Of a stretch of DNA of 30,138 bases, positions 23,305 to 30,138 are shown piece by piece. Below the pieces are notes generated by a model that was not told the DNA's origin, did no database searches, and saw nothing but the letters and a program-made list of their open reading frames with translations. The position numbers and the translations under genes are program-made. Position 1 is the stretch's first letter. Each line of letters opens with the position of its first letter. Source of the stretch: an uncultured Paracoccaceae bacterium (GTDB taxonomy: Bacteria > Pseudomonadota > Alphaproteobacteria > Rhodobacterales > Rhodobacteraceae); assembly GCA_934500835.1 (NCBI GenBank), contig CAKSTR010000019.1, positions 1 to 30,138 of the forward strand. The letters are read 5' to 3'.

Positions 23305-24360
23305 ATGTCGAAAACCACCGCACCAGTGCAGCGCAGGACCAAACTGTCCTGCCGCGAGATCTGGAAACTTTACGGGCCGAACGCGGACCGCCCTGCCGCC
23401 AGCCGGGACGAGGTGGAAAGCCGCGCCGCCAACGGTCGTTGCTTTGCCGCCCTCAGCGATGTCAGCCTGGATATCGGCGAGGGCGAGATCTTCGTCGTCA
23501 TGGGCCTGTCGGGGTCGGGGAAATCGACGCTGCTGCGCTGTCTGGCGCAACTGGTCGAACCGACCTTCGGAAATGTCGAGCTGGACGGCCGCTCCCTGAC
23601 CCGGATGGGACAGGCCGAGCTTCGCGAGGTTCGCCGCCATGACATGGGCATGGTGTTTCAGCATTTCGGCTTGCTGCCGCACCTGACGGTGGCCGGCAAC
23701 GTTGCCTTGCCGCTGAAGATCCGCGGCGAAAAGGCTGAGAGCCAGCAACAGGCGGTCGCGACCGCGCTGGACCTAACGGGCCTTGCCTCGATGGCGGATC
23801 GTCTGCCGGCGCAGCTTTCCGGCGGCCAGCAGCAGCGCGTCGGTCTTGCCCGCGCCCTGGCGGTGGGTCCGGGCCTGTTGTTCCTGGACGAGCCGTTCTC
23901 GGCGCTGGACCCGCTGATCCGGCGCGAGTTGCAGGACGAACTGATCCGCCTGCAGGCAGGGCTGCACAAGACGATGGTCTTTGTCACTCACGACTTTTCC
24001 GAAGCGGTGCGCGTGGGCGACCGTGTGGCAATCATGAAGGACGGCCGGCTGCGGCAGGTCGGAACACCCGAGGATATTGTCCGCGAGCCGGCCGACGACT
24101 ATGTCCGCAACTTCGTCGCTGGCGTCGATCTGACCCGGGTCATCCGCTGCGCCACCGCCGCGCGCCCGGCCAGCCGGCGCGACTATGTCCACACCATCTC
24201 CGGCCAAAGCCGCCTGTCCGATGCCGCTGAAACGCTGATGGCCGCCGGGGGCGGGCCCATCGCCGTGCAGGCCGAGGACGGGTCCCTGATCGGTGAGATC
24301 GACCTGCATGCCGTGCTTGCCGCCGTATCCGGCAAAAGCCTGGCCGGAGAATTGACATGA
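23305..24360 (+). CDS. ATP-binding subunit of a glycine betaine-type ABC transporter (ProV/OpuAA family)
   Basis: A 351-residue ATPase. Walker A is GLSGSGKST, the signature LSGGQQQR, Walker B LLFLDEPFSALD and the switch histidine is in VFVTHDFSEAV. The N-terminal part before the core (WKLYGPNAD) is the ProV-type extension, and the C-terminal tail after about residue 265 resembles a single degenerate CBS module. It energises uptake with the fused permease. The start ATG at 23305 has AGGAG upstream. Its TGA overlaps the permease ATG (ATGA), so the two are coupled. Confidence 0.93.
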   Translation: MSKTTAPVQRRTKLSCREIWKLYGPNADRPAASRDEVESRAANGRCFAALSDVSLDIGEGEIFVVMGLSGSGKSTLLRCLAQLVEPTFGNVELDGRSLTRMGQAELREVRRHDMGMVFQHFGLLPHLTVAGNVALPLKIRGEKAESQQQAVATALDLTGLASMADRLPAQLSGGQQQRVGLARALAVGPGLLFLDEPFSALDPLIRRELQDELIRLQAGLHKTMVFVTHDFSEAVRVGDRVAIMKDGRLRQVGTPEDIVREPADDYVRNFVAGVDLTRVIRCATAARPASRRDYVHTISGQSRLSDAAETLMAAGGGPIAVQAEDGSLIGEIDLHAVLAAVSGKSLAGELT

Positions 24361-26294
24361 CCCGTGTCAGGCCCCGCGTGATCTGGTTGCTTCTGCCGGC
24401 CGGTGTGGCCGCGTTGTGGATCGCGCATCAGTTTTCCTGGGCCACCCGCTTTCCCAAGGCCTGGGAGCTGCCGGTTGCAAAGACCGTGTCGAAAAGCGCG
24501 GCCCTGGTCACCGACAACCTCAGCTGGCTGACCCGGCTTTTCGCCACCGTCATCGAACTGCCGATGAATCTGGTCGTCGCCCTGCTGTCCGACGGCAGCA
24601 AGCTGTCGGCGGGTGGGTTCACGCTTGACCTGCCGCCCCTGTCCTGGGGCGGTCTTGCGCTGGCGGTGGTATGGCTGGGCTGGCGGACCGGCGGCCCCGG
24701 ACTTGCGCTGTTGCAGGCGCTAGGATGCGCTTACCTTCTGCTCTTCGGCCAGTGGGCTGCGGCGATGCTGACGCTCGCCTCGGTCGTGATTGCGGTGCCC
24801 TTTGCCCTGGGCGCGGGGGTCGTGCTGGGGATCGTCGCCTGGCGGATGCCGCGGCTGGACCGCTGGCTGGTCACGCCCGTGCTTGACCTGATGCAGACTG
24901 TGCCGGCCTTTGCCTATCTGGTCCCGACGCTGGTGCTGTTCGGCTTTGGCCCGGTCTCGGCGCTGATCGCGACGGTCATCTTCGCCCTTCCACCCATGGC
25001 GCGGGTGACGACGCTGGCCCTGTCACGCCTGCCGGAGGCGATCACCGATCTGGCGACGATGATGGGATGCACGCGGGGGCAGGCGCTGTGGCGCGTGCTG
25101 CTGCCGGCCGCGATGCCGACACTTCTGGTCGGGCTGAACCAGACGGTGATGATGACGCTGAACATGGTCATCATCGCCTCGATGATCGGGGCCGGGGGCC
25201 TGGGCTTCGACGTTCTGCTGGCGCTGCGGCAGCTGGACATCGGCCGAGGGATGGAGGCCGGCGCCGCAATCGTGGTGCTGGCGATCATGCTGGATCGTCA
25301 GGGGCGCGTTCTGGCCTCGGGCTGGAGCCGGGGACAGGCCGCATCCCGGCGGCGCGGCCTTGGGCTGGCGGTGGTTCTGGGCGCGCTTGCAGGCACGACA
25401 CTGCTTGGCCAGATCTACGCCCCGCTGCGCGTCTTTCCGGAAAGCTGGCAGATCACCACCGGGTCGACGATGGACAGCTTTGTCGCATGGCTGAACGTAA
25501 ACTTCTTCGACACGATCGAGGCGGTGCGGGTCTTTCTGCTGATGAACCTGATGAACCCGATCCGGATCACGCTGGCAAGCGCGCCCTGGCTGGGGGTCAT
25601 GGCCATCGTCGCGATGCTGGGCTGGGTCCTGGGCGGGTGGCGGCTTGTAATTCTGGGCCTTGGGGTCGGCGGATTCTGCCTGGTCACTGGCCTGTGGGAC
25701 GAAACCATGACCACGATCTACCTGTGCCTGACCGCGGCGATCCTTTCGGTCGCGATCGGCGTTCCCCTGGGCATCGCCGGACATCGCTGGCGGCGTTTCG
25801 GCAAGCTGCTGACCCTGGCGGTCGAGCTTTTGCAGACCATGCCCAGCTTTGTCTACCTGATCCCGGTCGTCATGCTGTTCCGGGTGGGCGACGTCTCGGC
25901 CATGATCGCCATCGTCGCCTTCGCGGTGACGCCGGTGATCCGCTATACGATGGCGGCGTTCGAAGCGGTTCCCCCCGCCCTGACCGAGGCCGGAACGGTC
26001 ATGGGCTGCACCTCGGGGCAGATGCTGCGCCATGTGCAGCTGCCGGTGGCGCTGCCCACGATCCTTCTGGGCATCAACCAGTGCTTCCTGTTCTCGCTGG
26101 CCATGGTGGTGATCACCGCGCTGGTCGGGACGCGCGACCTTGGCCAGAAGGTCTATATCGCGCTGACAAAGGCCGATGTCGGATCGGGGCTGGTCGCCGG
26201 TCTGTGCCTTGGTCTGGTCGGCATCCTGATCGACCGGCTGTTCCGGGCCGCAGCCGCCCGCATTGGCCCGCAGAACCCCAACCCTCATGCCTGA
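24357..26294 (+). CDS. Double-length ABC permease, two ProW-type domains in one chain
   Basis: A 645-residue membrane protein in which two binding-protein-dependent permease domains follow one another (about residues 135-320 and 445-640). Each carries its own EAA-type loop: PEAITDLATMMGCTRGQALW with PAAMPTLLVG, then PPALTEAGTVMGCTSGQMLR with PVALPTILLG. Ordinary ProW/OpuAB proteins have one such domain and work as dimers, so this chain likely forms the whole membrane pathway alone. No stop or frameshift separates the halves and both loops are intact. It overlaps the ATPase gene by four bases and is followed immediately by a hairpin. Confidence 0.9.
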   Translation: MTRVRPRVIWLLLPAGVAALWIAHQFSWATRFPKAWELPVAKTVSKSAALVTDNLSWLTRLFATVIELPMNLVVALLSDGSKLSAGGFTLDLPPLSWGGLALAVVWLGWRTGGPGLALLQALGCAYLLLFGQWAAAMLTLASVVIAVPFALGAGVVLGIVAWRMPRLDRWLVTPVLDLMQTVPAFAYLVPTLVLFGFGPVSALIATVIFALPPMARVTTLALSRLPEAITDLATMMGCTRGQALWRVLLPAAMPTLLVGLNQTVMMTLNMVIIASMIGAGGLGFDVLLALRQLDIGRGMEAGAAIVVLAIMLDRQGRVLASGWSRGQAASRRRGLGLAVVLGALAGTTLLGQIYAPLRVFPESWQITTGSTMDSFVAWLNVNFFDTIEAVRVFLLMNLMNPIRITLASAPWLGVMAIVAMLGWVLGGWRLVILGLGVGGFCLVTGLWDETMTTIYLCLTAAILSVAIGVPLGIAGHRWRRFGKLLTLAVELLQTMPSFVYLIPVVMLFRVGDVSAMIAIVAFAVTPVIRYTMAAFEAVPPALTEAGTVMGCTSGQMLRHVQLPVALPTILLGINQCFLFSLAMVVITALVGTRDLGQKVYIALTKADVGSGLVAGLCLGLVGILIDRLFRAAAARIGPQNPNPHA

Positions 26295-26313
26295 GGCCGC
26301 GCGCGGCGCGGCC
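26295..26313 (+). other. GC hairpin directly after the permease stop
   Basis: GGCCGCGC-GCG-GCGCGGCC begins on the base after the TGA of the permease gene, 34 bases ahead of the next ATG. It is a perfect eight-pair stem with no T tract. It may define a processing or stability boundary between the transport genes and the second dehydrogenase-kinase pair. Confidence 0.5.
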
Positions 26314-26346
26314 CAGCCTCATCTTCACAAGACAGGTCTACAGGAA

Positions 26347-28761
26347 ATGCTACCTCAATCAGCCCAAATCGTGATCGTCGGCGGCGGAATTATCGGCTGC
26401 TCCATCGCCTATCATCTGGCAAAGGACGGCGTCACCGATGTGGTCGTGCTGGAACAGTTCCAGCTGACACATGGTGCGACCTGGCATGCGGCCGGTGTGG
26501 TGGGGCAGCTGCGGAATTCGCAGAACGTCACCCGCATGCTGCGCCGCAGCGTCGCACTTTACGCCACTCTTCAAGAGGAAGCGGGACAGGCCATCGACTT
26601 CAAGCAGGTCGGCTCGCTTCGGATCGCGTCCTCCAAGGACCGGATGAAGGAGTTCCGCCGCTCGGCCACCACTGCGCGGTCCTTCGGGATGGAGATGGAC
26701 ATCCTGACCCCGAAAGAGGCGCAGGACATGTTTCCCATCATGTCGCTGGACGGGGTCGAAGGCGCGACCTTCATCGCCTCGGACGGCTATGTCGACCCGG
26801 CCAGCCTGTGCCAGGCGCTGGCGGCGGGTGCCCGGGCGCGCGGCGTACGCTTTGTCCAGGGCTGCGAGGTTACCGGCTTTGACATTGAAAACCGGCGCGT
26901 CACCCGGGTGCGCACCGCGCAGGGCGACATCGCCTGCGAGACGGTGGTGAACTGCGCGGGGATGTGGGGGCATGAACTGGGCAAGATGATGGTAAGCCGC
27001 ATCCCGGCCTTTGCCGTCGAACACCAGTACCTGATCACCGATCCGATCCCCGACCTGCCCAAAGGCATGCCGACGGTGCGCGACCCCGACCTGTTGCTGT
27101 ACTGGAAGCCCGAAACCCGCGGCATCGTCGTTGGCGGCTATGAGTCCGACACCCTGGCCTTTGCGCGCAACGGCATCCCGCGCGACTGGGACATGCGCCT
27201 GTTGCCCGACAATTTCGAGCGCTTCGAACAGCTGGCCGTCAACGCGGCACGGCGGACCCCGATCGTCGGCACGGTCGGCGTGCGCCAGATGATCAACGGC
27301 GCGATCCCGATCTCGGCCGATGGCGATTTCGTAATGGGCAAGGTGCCGGAACTGGACAACGTCTTTGTCTCGGCCGGTTTCGTCTATGGCATCGCCGCAG
27401 CCGGTGGCGCGGGCGCGGTGATGGCGGAATGGATCCAGGAGGGGCGGCCGGCCAACGCGCTCTGGCCGCTGGACGTGCGCCGGTTCTCGTTCCACCACAA
27501 CACGCGGTATTTCATGTATGACCGCGCGGTCGAGATCTACGCCCATCACTACAAGATGAAATGGCCGACCGAAGAACTGGAGTCGGTCCGCGGTATCCGC
27601 ACCTCGCCGCTCTATCCGCTGCTGAAGGCAAAGGGGGCGGTCTTCGGGTCGCGCGCGGGCTGGGAGCGGCCGAACTGGTTTGCCCCGGAGGGTGTCGAGC
27701 CGGTGGACAAGCCCTCGTTCGACTGGCCGAACTGGCATGAGCATTCCGCTTCGGAACATCGCGCCGTCCGTGAGGGCGTGGCGATGATCGACCTCTCCTC
27801 CTTCGCCAAGATGGAGGTGATGGGCACCGGCACGCTGGCCGCCCTGCAACGGCTGGCGGTCGCCAACGTGGATCGGCCGGTCGGCAGCGTGATCTACACC
27901 CAGATGCTGAACGAGACGGGCGGCATCGAGACTGACCTGACCCTGTGCCGGCTGGGGGCAGAGCATTTCTATGTCGTAACCGGCACAGCCTTTGGCGGGC
28001 ATGACTTTGGCTGGATCCGGCAGCACCTGCCCCGGGACGGATCGGTCCACACGATCGACGTCACCTCGGGTTGGGCGGTGATCAACCTGTGCGGCCCCAG
28101 GTCGCGCGACGTGCTGGCCGCCGTGGTCGAAGAGGACGTGTCGGGCACGGCCTTCCGTCACGGGCAGATGCGCAACCTGACGCTGGGTGCGGCCCCGGTC
28201 CGGGCCATGCGCGTCTCGTTCACGGGCGAGCTGGGCTATGAGCTGCACATCCCGACCGAATATGCCGCACATGTCTATCGCGTGCTGTCCGAGGCGGGCC
28301 AGCCGCACGGGATTCGCGACATCGGCTATCGCAGTCTGAACAGCCTGCGGATGGAGAAGGGCTTCATCGTCTGGGCGGGCGATGTCTCGCCCGACTACAC
28401 GCCGTTCCATGCCGGGCTGGACCGGCTGGTGTCCTGGAAGAAGGGCGACTTCATCGGCCGGGCAGCCCTGGAACGCATCCGCGAGGCGGGCGGCCCGGAC
28501 CGCCGCCTGTGCACCTTCGTGCTGGATGTCAAAGCCCCCGTCTACGGCGGCGAATGCATCCTGCGCGACGGCAAGGTGCTTGGCGTCACCACCTCGGGCG
28601 ACTTCGGTCATACGGTCGGAAAGCCGATCGTCTTTGGCTATGTCCCCGCGGCCGAAGCAGGCCATGCGGACTATGAGGTCGAGGTCTACGGCGAGCGGAT
28701 TTCCGCACGCCGCATCGACGGCCCACTCTACGACCCCGATGGGTTGCGGATGCGCGGCTAA
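26347..28761 (+). CDS. FAD/folate-domain dehydrogenase, dimethylglycine/sarcosine dehydrogenase family (second copy)
   Basis: An 804-residue paralogue of the gene at 19818-22265 with the same two domains. It has the FAD motif IVIVGGGIIGCSIAYHLA, WHAAG with the covalent-FAD His at position 47, GGIETDLTL with the folate-domain Asp530, GELGYELHIPTEYA and GYRSLNSLRMEKGFIVW. All key positions seen in the first copy are kept, so both appear active and probably act on different N-methyl substrates in sequence. The ATG at 26347 is closest to the family start but its ribosome site (AGGAA) is very near; an in-frame extension to 26263 lies inside the permease gene and is rejected. Confidence 0.88.
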   Translation: MLPQSAQIVIVGGGIIGCSIAYHLAKDGVTDVVVLEQFQLTHGATWHAAGVVGQLRNSQNVTRMLRRSVALYATLQEEAGQAIDFKQVGSLRIASSKDRMKEFRRSATTARSFGMEMDILTPKEAQDMFPIMSLDGVEGATFIASDGYVDPASLCQALAAGARARGVRFVQGCEVTGFDIENRRVTRVRTAQGDIACETVVNCAGMWGHELGKMMVSRIPAFAVEHQYLITDPIPDLPKGMPTVRDPDLLLYWKPETRGIVVGGYESDTLAFARNGIPRDWDMRLLPDNFERFEQLAVNAARRTPIVGTVGVRQMINGAIPISADGDFVMGKVPELDNVFVSAGFVYGIAAAGGAGAVMAEWIQEGRPANALWPLDVRRFSFHHNTRYFMYDRAVEIYAHHYKMKWPTEELESVRGIRTSPLYPLLKAKGAVFGSRAGWERPNWFAPEGVEPVDKPSFDWPNWHEHSASEHRAVREGVAMIDLSSFAKMEVMGTGTLAALQRLAVANVDRPVGSVIYTQMLNETGGIETDLTLCRLGAEHFYVVTGTAFGGHDFGWIRQHLPRDGSVHTIDVTSGWAVINLCGPRSRDVLAAVVEEDVSGTAFRHGQMRNLTLGAAPVRAMRVSFTGELGYELHIPTEYAAHVYRVLSEAGQPHGIRDIGYRSLNSLRMEKGFIVWAGDVSPDYTPFHAGLDRLVSWKKGDFIGRAALERIREAGGPDRRLCTFVLDVKAPVYGGECILRDGKVLGVTTSGDFGHTVGKPIVFGYVPAAEAGHADYEVEVYGERISARRIDGPLYDPDGLRMRG

Positions 28762-28780
28762 GCCAAAAAAGGAGAAGAAA

Positions 28781-29770
28781 ATGACACAACAGGGACTGAA
28801 TATCGATGTGGAAGAGCGTGATCGCCAGATCCGCGCGCGGGAACTCGCCTCGCGGCATATCTTCGAAACCGCCGTCGATCCGTCAACCGTCGGGATCGAA
28901 CCGCTGGCCGGGATGACGAACCGCAATTATCTGGTCACGGTGAACGGCCAGCGGTTCGTGGTCCGCATTCCGGGCGCGGGCACCGAGGATTACATCGACC
29001 GCAAGGCCGACGAAGAGGCCGGACGGCTGACCTCCTCGCTTGGGGTGAACGCACCGCTGGTCTGGTACGATCCGGCGACCGGCGCGCAGATCACCCGCTT
29101 TGTCGAGGGCGCGGAGCCGATGAACCCCGAGATCCTGCGCGATCCCCGCGCGGTGTCCGAGGCGGCGCTGGCCTTCCGCACGCTGCACACCTGCGGCAAG
29201 AAACTGCGCAACGATTTCAACGAAAAGACCGTGGCGCAGGAGTATCTCGATCTGCTGTCGGCCCGCAACGCGCGGATGCCCGAGGGCTATGCCCAGGTTC
29301 AGCAAGAGGCCGAGGTGATCCGCAGCGCGCTGCGCGCCACGGCGCTGGAGCCGGTGCCCTGCCACAATGACCCGGCCCCCGAGAACCTGGTCTACACCGG
29401 CGCGCGCGCCTATATCCTCGATTGGGAATTCGCCGGGAACAACGATCCCTTCTGGGACATTGCCGACCTGTCGGTCGAAGCCGGCTTTACCGAGGCGCAG
29501 GACCGCCAGTTCCTGGAGGCCTATCTGGGCCGGCTGCCGACCGATGGCGAATATGGCCGGGTCATGTGCTACAAGGCGCTGGCCTTCCTGCTGTGGACGC
29601 TGTGGGGCTGCCTGCAGGAAGCCAACAAGAACCCCCGGCCGGCCTATCAGTTCAAAAGCTATTGGGACTATGCCATGGACCGCTTCACCCGGTGCCAGGC
29701 GATCATGCGCGCACCAGAGTTTCCAGCCCTGCTGGACGCGGTGCGGCGATCGGCTCCGGCGACGGTCTGA
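28781..29770 (+). CDS. LicA/choline kinase-like phosphotransferase (second copy)
   Basis: A 329-residue APH-fold kinase. The N-lobe AGMTNRNYLVTV followed by FVVRIPGAG is close to the LicA/choline kinase pattern, clearer than in the first copy. The catalytic motif is CHNDPAPEN (His195, Asp197, Asn202), with Asp214 in ILDWEFAG and WDIADLSVE following. The ATG at 28781 has an excellent AAAAAAGGAG site, and the gene follows the second dehydrogenase after 19 bases. Last gene of the plus-strand cluster. Candidate substrates are choline, ethanolamine or their N-methyl derivatives; sequence does not decide. Confidence 0.88.
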   Translation: MTQQGLNIDVEERDRQIRARELASRHIFETAVDPSTVGIEPLAGMTNRNYLVTVNGQRFVVRIPGAGTEDYIDRKADEEAGRLTSSLGVNAPLVWYDPATGAQITRFVEGAEPMNPEILRDPRAVSEAALAFRTLHTCGKKLRNDFNEKTVAQEYLDLLSARNARMPEGYAQVQQEAEVIRSALRATALEPVPCHNDPAPENLVYTGARAYILDWEFAGNNDPFWDIADLSVEAGFTEAQDRQFLEAYLGRLPTDGEYGRVMCYKALAFLLWTLWGCLQEANKNPRPAYQFKSYWDYAMDRFTRCQAIMRAPEFPALLDAVRRSAPATV

Positions 29771-29786
29771 TCCCGGCGCCACCAAT

Positions 29787-29820
29787 GGAAACCGTCCCCG
29801 GTCGCACCCGGAGCGGTTCC
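29787..29820. terminator. Possible terminator at the end of the plus-strand cluster
   Basis: GGAAACCG (29787-29794) can pair with CGGTTCC (29814-29820) with one bulged A, and inner CCCGG runs can extend the structure. It lies 17 bases after the last kinase gene, between converging genes. The T tract is weak. Confidence 0.35.
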
Positions 29821-29827
29821 TCCTGGA

Positions 29828-29977
29828 TCAACGGCCCGGATCGTCGGGCCCGGCCCCCTGGGGCAGGATGACCTGCGTCCCGGCCTCGCGCATCGCGACC
29901 CGAAGGACCGGGTTGGCCTCCAGTGCCGCCAGGATACGGGCATGGCGCATTTCCTTGCGCGATCTCGTCGGTTTCAT
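29828..29977 (-). pseudogene. Remnant of a second DeoR-family regulator with a large internal deletion
   Basis: A 49-codon frame with AGGGGG upstream of its ATG. Its first half (SRKEMRHARILAALEANP, then VLRVA) matches the start of a DeoR-type HTH and lines up with RHKEILTLLSEQPTLRIS of the intact regulator at 17802-18608. Its second half (VAMREAGTQVILPQG) matches that protein's extreme C-terminus (SIRAPGAKIVVPQHP). The recognition helix and whole sensor domain, about 200 residues, are missing, and the two ends are joined in frame. This reads as an internally deleted gene unable to bind DNA normally. A real small protein cannot be excluded. Confidence 0.5.
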
Positions 29978-30055
29978 GCGGGCCCCCTGACCTGCTGCGC
30001 CTCCCAAGGTTTTGCCGATGCATCCGCCGCCTTCAATCATTTTTTGCCCGATTGC

Positions 30056-30070
30056 CAACATTAAATGTTG
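30056..30070. promoter_or_regulatory. Perfect 15-bp palindrome, candidate operator
   Basis: CAACATT-A-AATGTTG is fully symmetric and lies in an A/T-rich stretch (about 30035-30100) between the DeoR remnant and the plus-strand gene starting near 30119. Its arms match the CAACAT half-sites at 18745-18795 upstream of the intact DeoR gene. It is likely an operator for the gene at the window end. Confidence 0.5.
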
Positions 30071-30118
30071 CGACTCACAGATATTGTTGTCAATCTTCGT
30101 TCAAACGGAGGTATGCTC

Positions 30119-30138
30119 GTGTTCAACTACGGTTTCTT
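30119..30138 (+). CDS. Start of an unidentified gene cut by the window end
   Basis: A GTG at 30119 has a strong GGAGGT seven bases ahead (30107-30112) and opens a frame beginning Met-Phe-Asn-Tyr-Gly-Phe. An ATG at 30113 in the same frame is too close to that ribosome site. Only six codons are visible, so no product can be named. It points in the same direction as the kinase/dehydrogenase cluster and may belong to the same pathway. Confidence 0.4.

Noticed and set aside
28382..28780. An upstream extension of the second kinase gene
   Set aside because: The extension overlaps the dehydrogenase in another frame; the ATG at 28781 has a near-perfect ribosome site and matches the family start.
26359..28926. 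An 855-codon frame antisense to the second dehydrogenase
   Set aside because: Same codon-bias artefact; no recognisable motif, and it spans a gene boundary.
1..30138. CRISPR arrays, insertion sequences, transposases
   Set aside because: No regularly spaced repeat units of suitable length and no transposase-like frame were seen.

Overview
The window looks like a chromosomal segment from an alphaproteobacterium of the Rhodobacteraceae (Rhodobacter/Paracoccus-like). The DNA is GC-rich. The housekeeping set fits that group: MsrPQ, QueG, a GST-fold protein resembling the FtsZ-binding FzlA, MtgA, GltB/GltD, UppP, a complex I NDUFA9-like protein and EtfBA. A short GC hairpin of a type I recall as common between genes in this family follows the GST gene. 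No species assignment is possible from the sequence alone.

Layout. Positions 1-18608 are almost entirely minus strand. At the left edge is a strong stable-RNA-type promoter (137-165) firing leftward into a structured leader, probably an rRNA operon whose 16S gene lies just outside. Then come msrQ-msrP, a 55-residue small protein coupled to queG, the GST/FzlA-like gene, mtgA, a cupin gene coupled to an FAD amine-oxidase-type gene, gltB, a 38-codon small ORF, an exported protein of unknown function, gltD, uppP and the NDUFA9-like gene. A plus-strand tRNA-Leu(CAG) with promoter and terminator sits at 15704-15875. It is followed on the minus strand by etfB-etfA and a DeoR-family repressor.

From 18823 to 29770 every gene is on the plus strand and closely packed. 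The cluster has a near mirror-image order: small-molecule kinase, FAD/folate N-demethylating dehydrogenase, periplasmic binding protein, ABC ATPase, double-length ABC permease, a second dehydrogenase, a second kinase. The likely theme is uptake of a methylated (probably quaternary or tertiary) amine, oxidative N-demethylation with one-carbon transfer to folate, and phosphorylation of an alcohol-bearing intermediate. Electrons from such dehydrogenases normally go to electron-transfer flavoprotein, and etfBA lies just across the DeoR gene. DeoR-family proteins usually sense phosphorylated metabolites, which fits a pathway with two kinases. This pathway is inferred and the substrate is unknown.

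Beyond the cluster, at 29828-29977 on the minus strand, is what looks like a second DeoR-type regulator reduced by an internal deletion to its first and last residues. It is followed by a perfect 15-bp palindrome and the first codons of another plus-strand gene cut by the window end. The most notable non-coding signal elsewhere is a set of five CATAC-type boxes at exact 11-bp spacing upstream of the exported protein gene (12154-12208).
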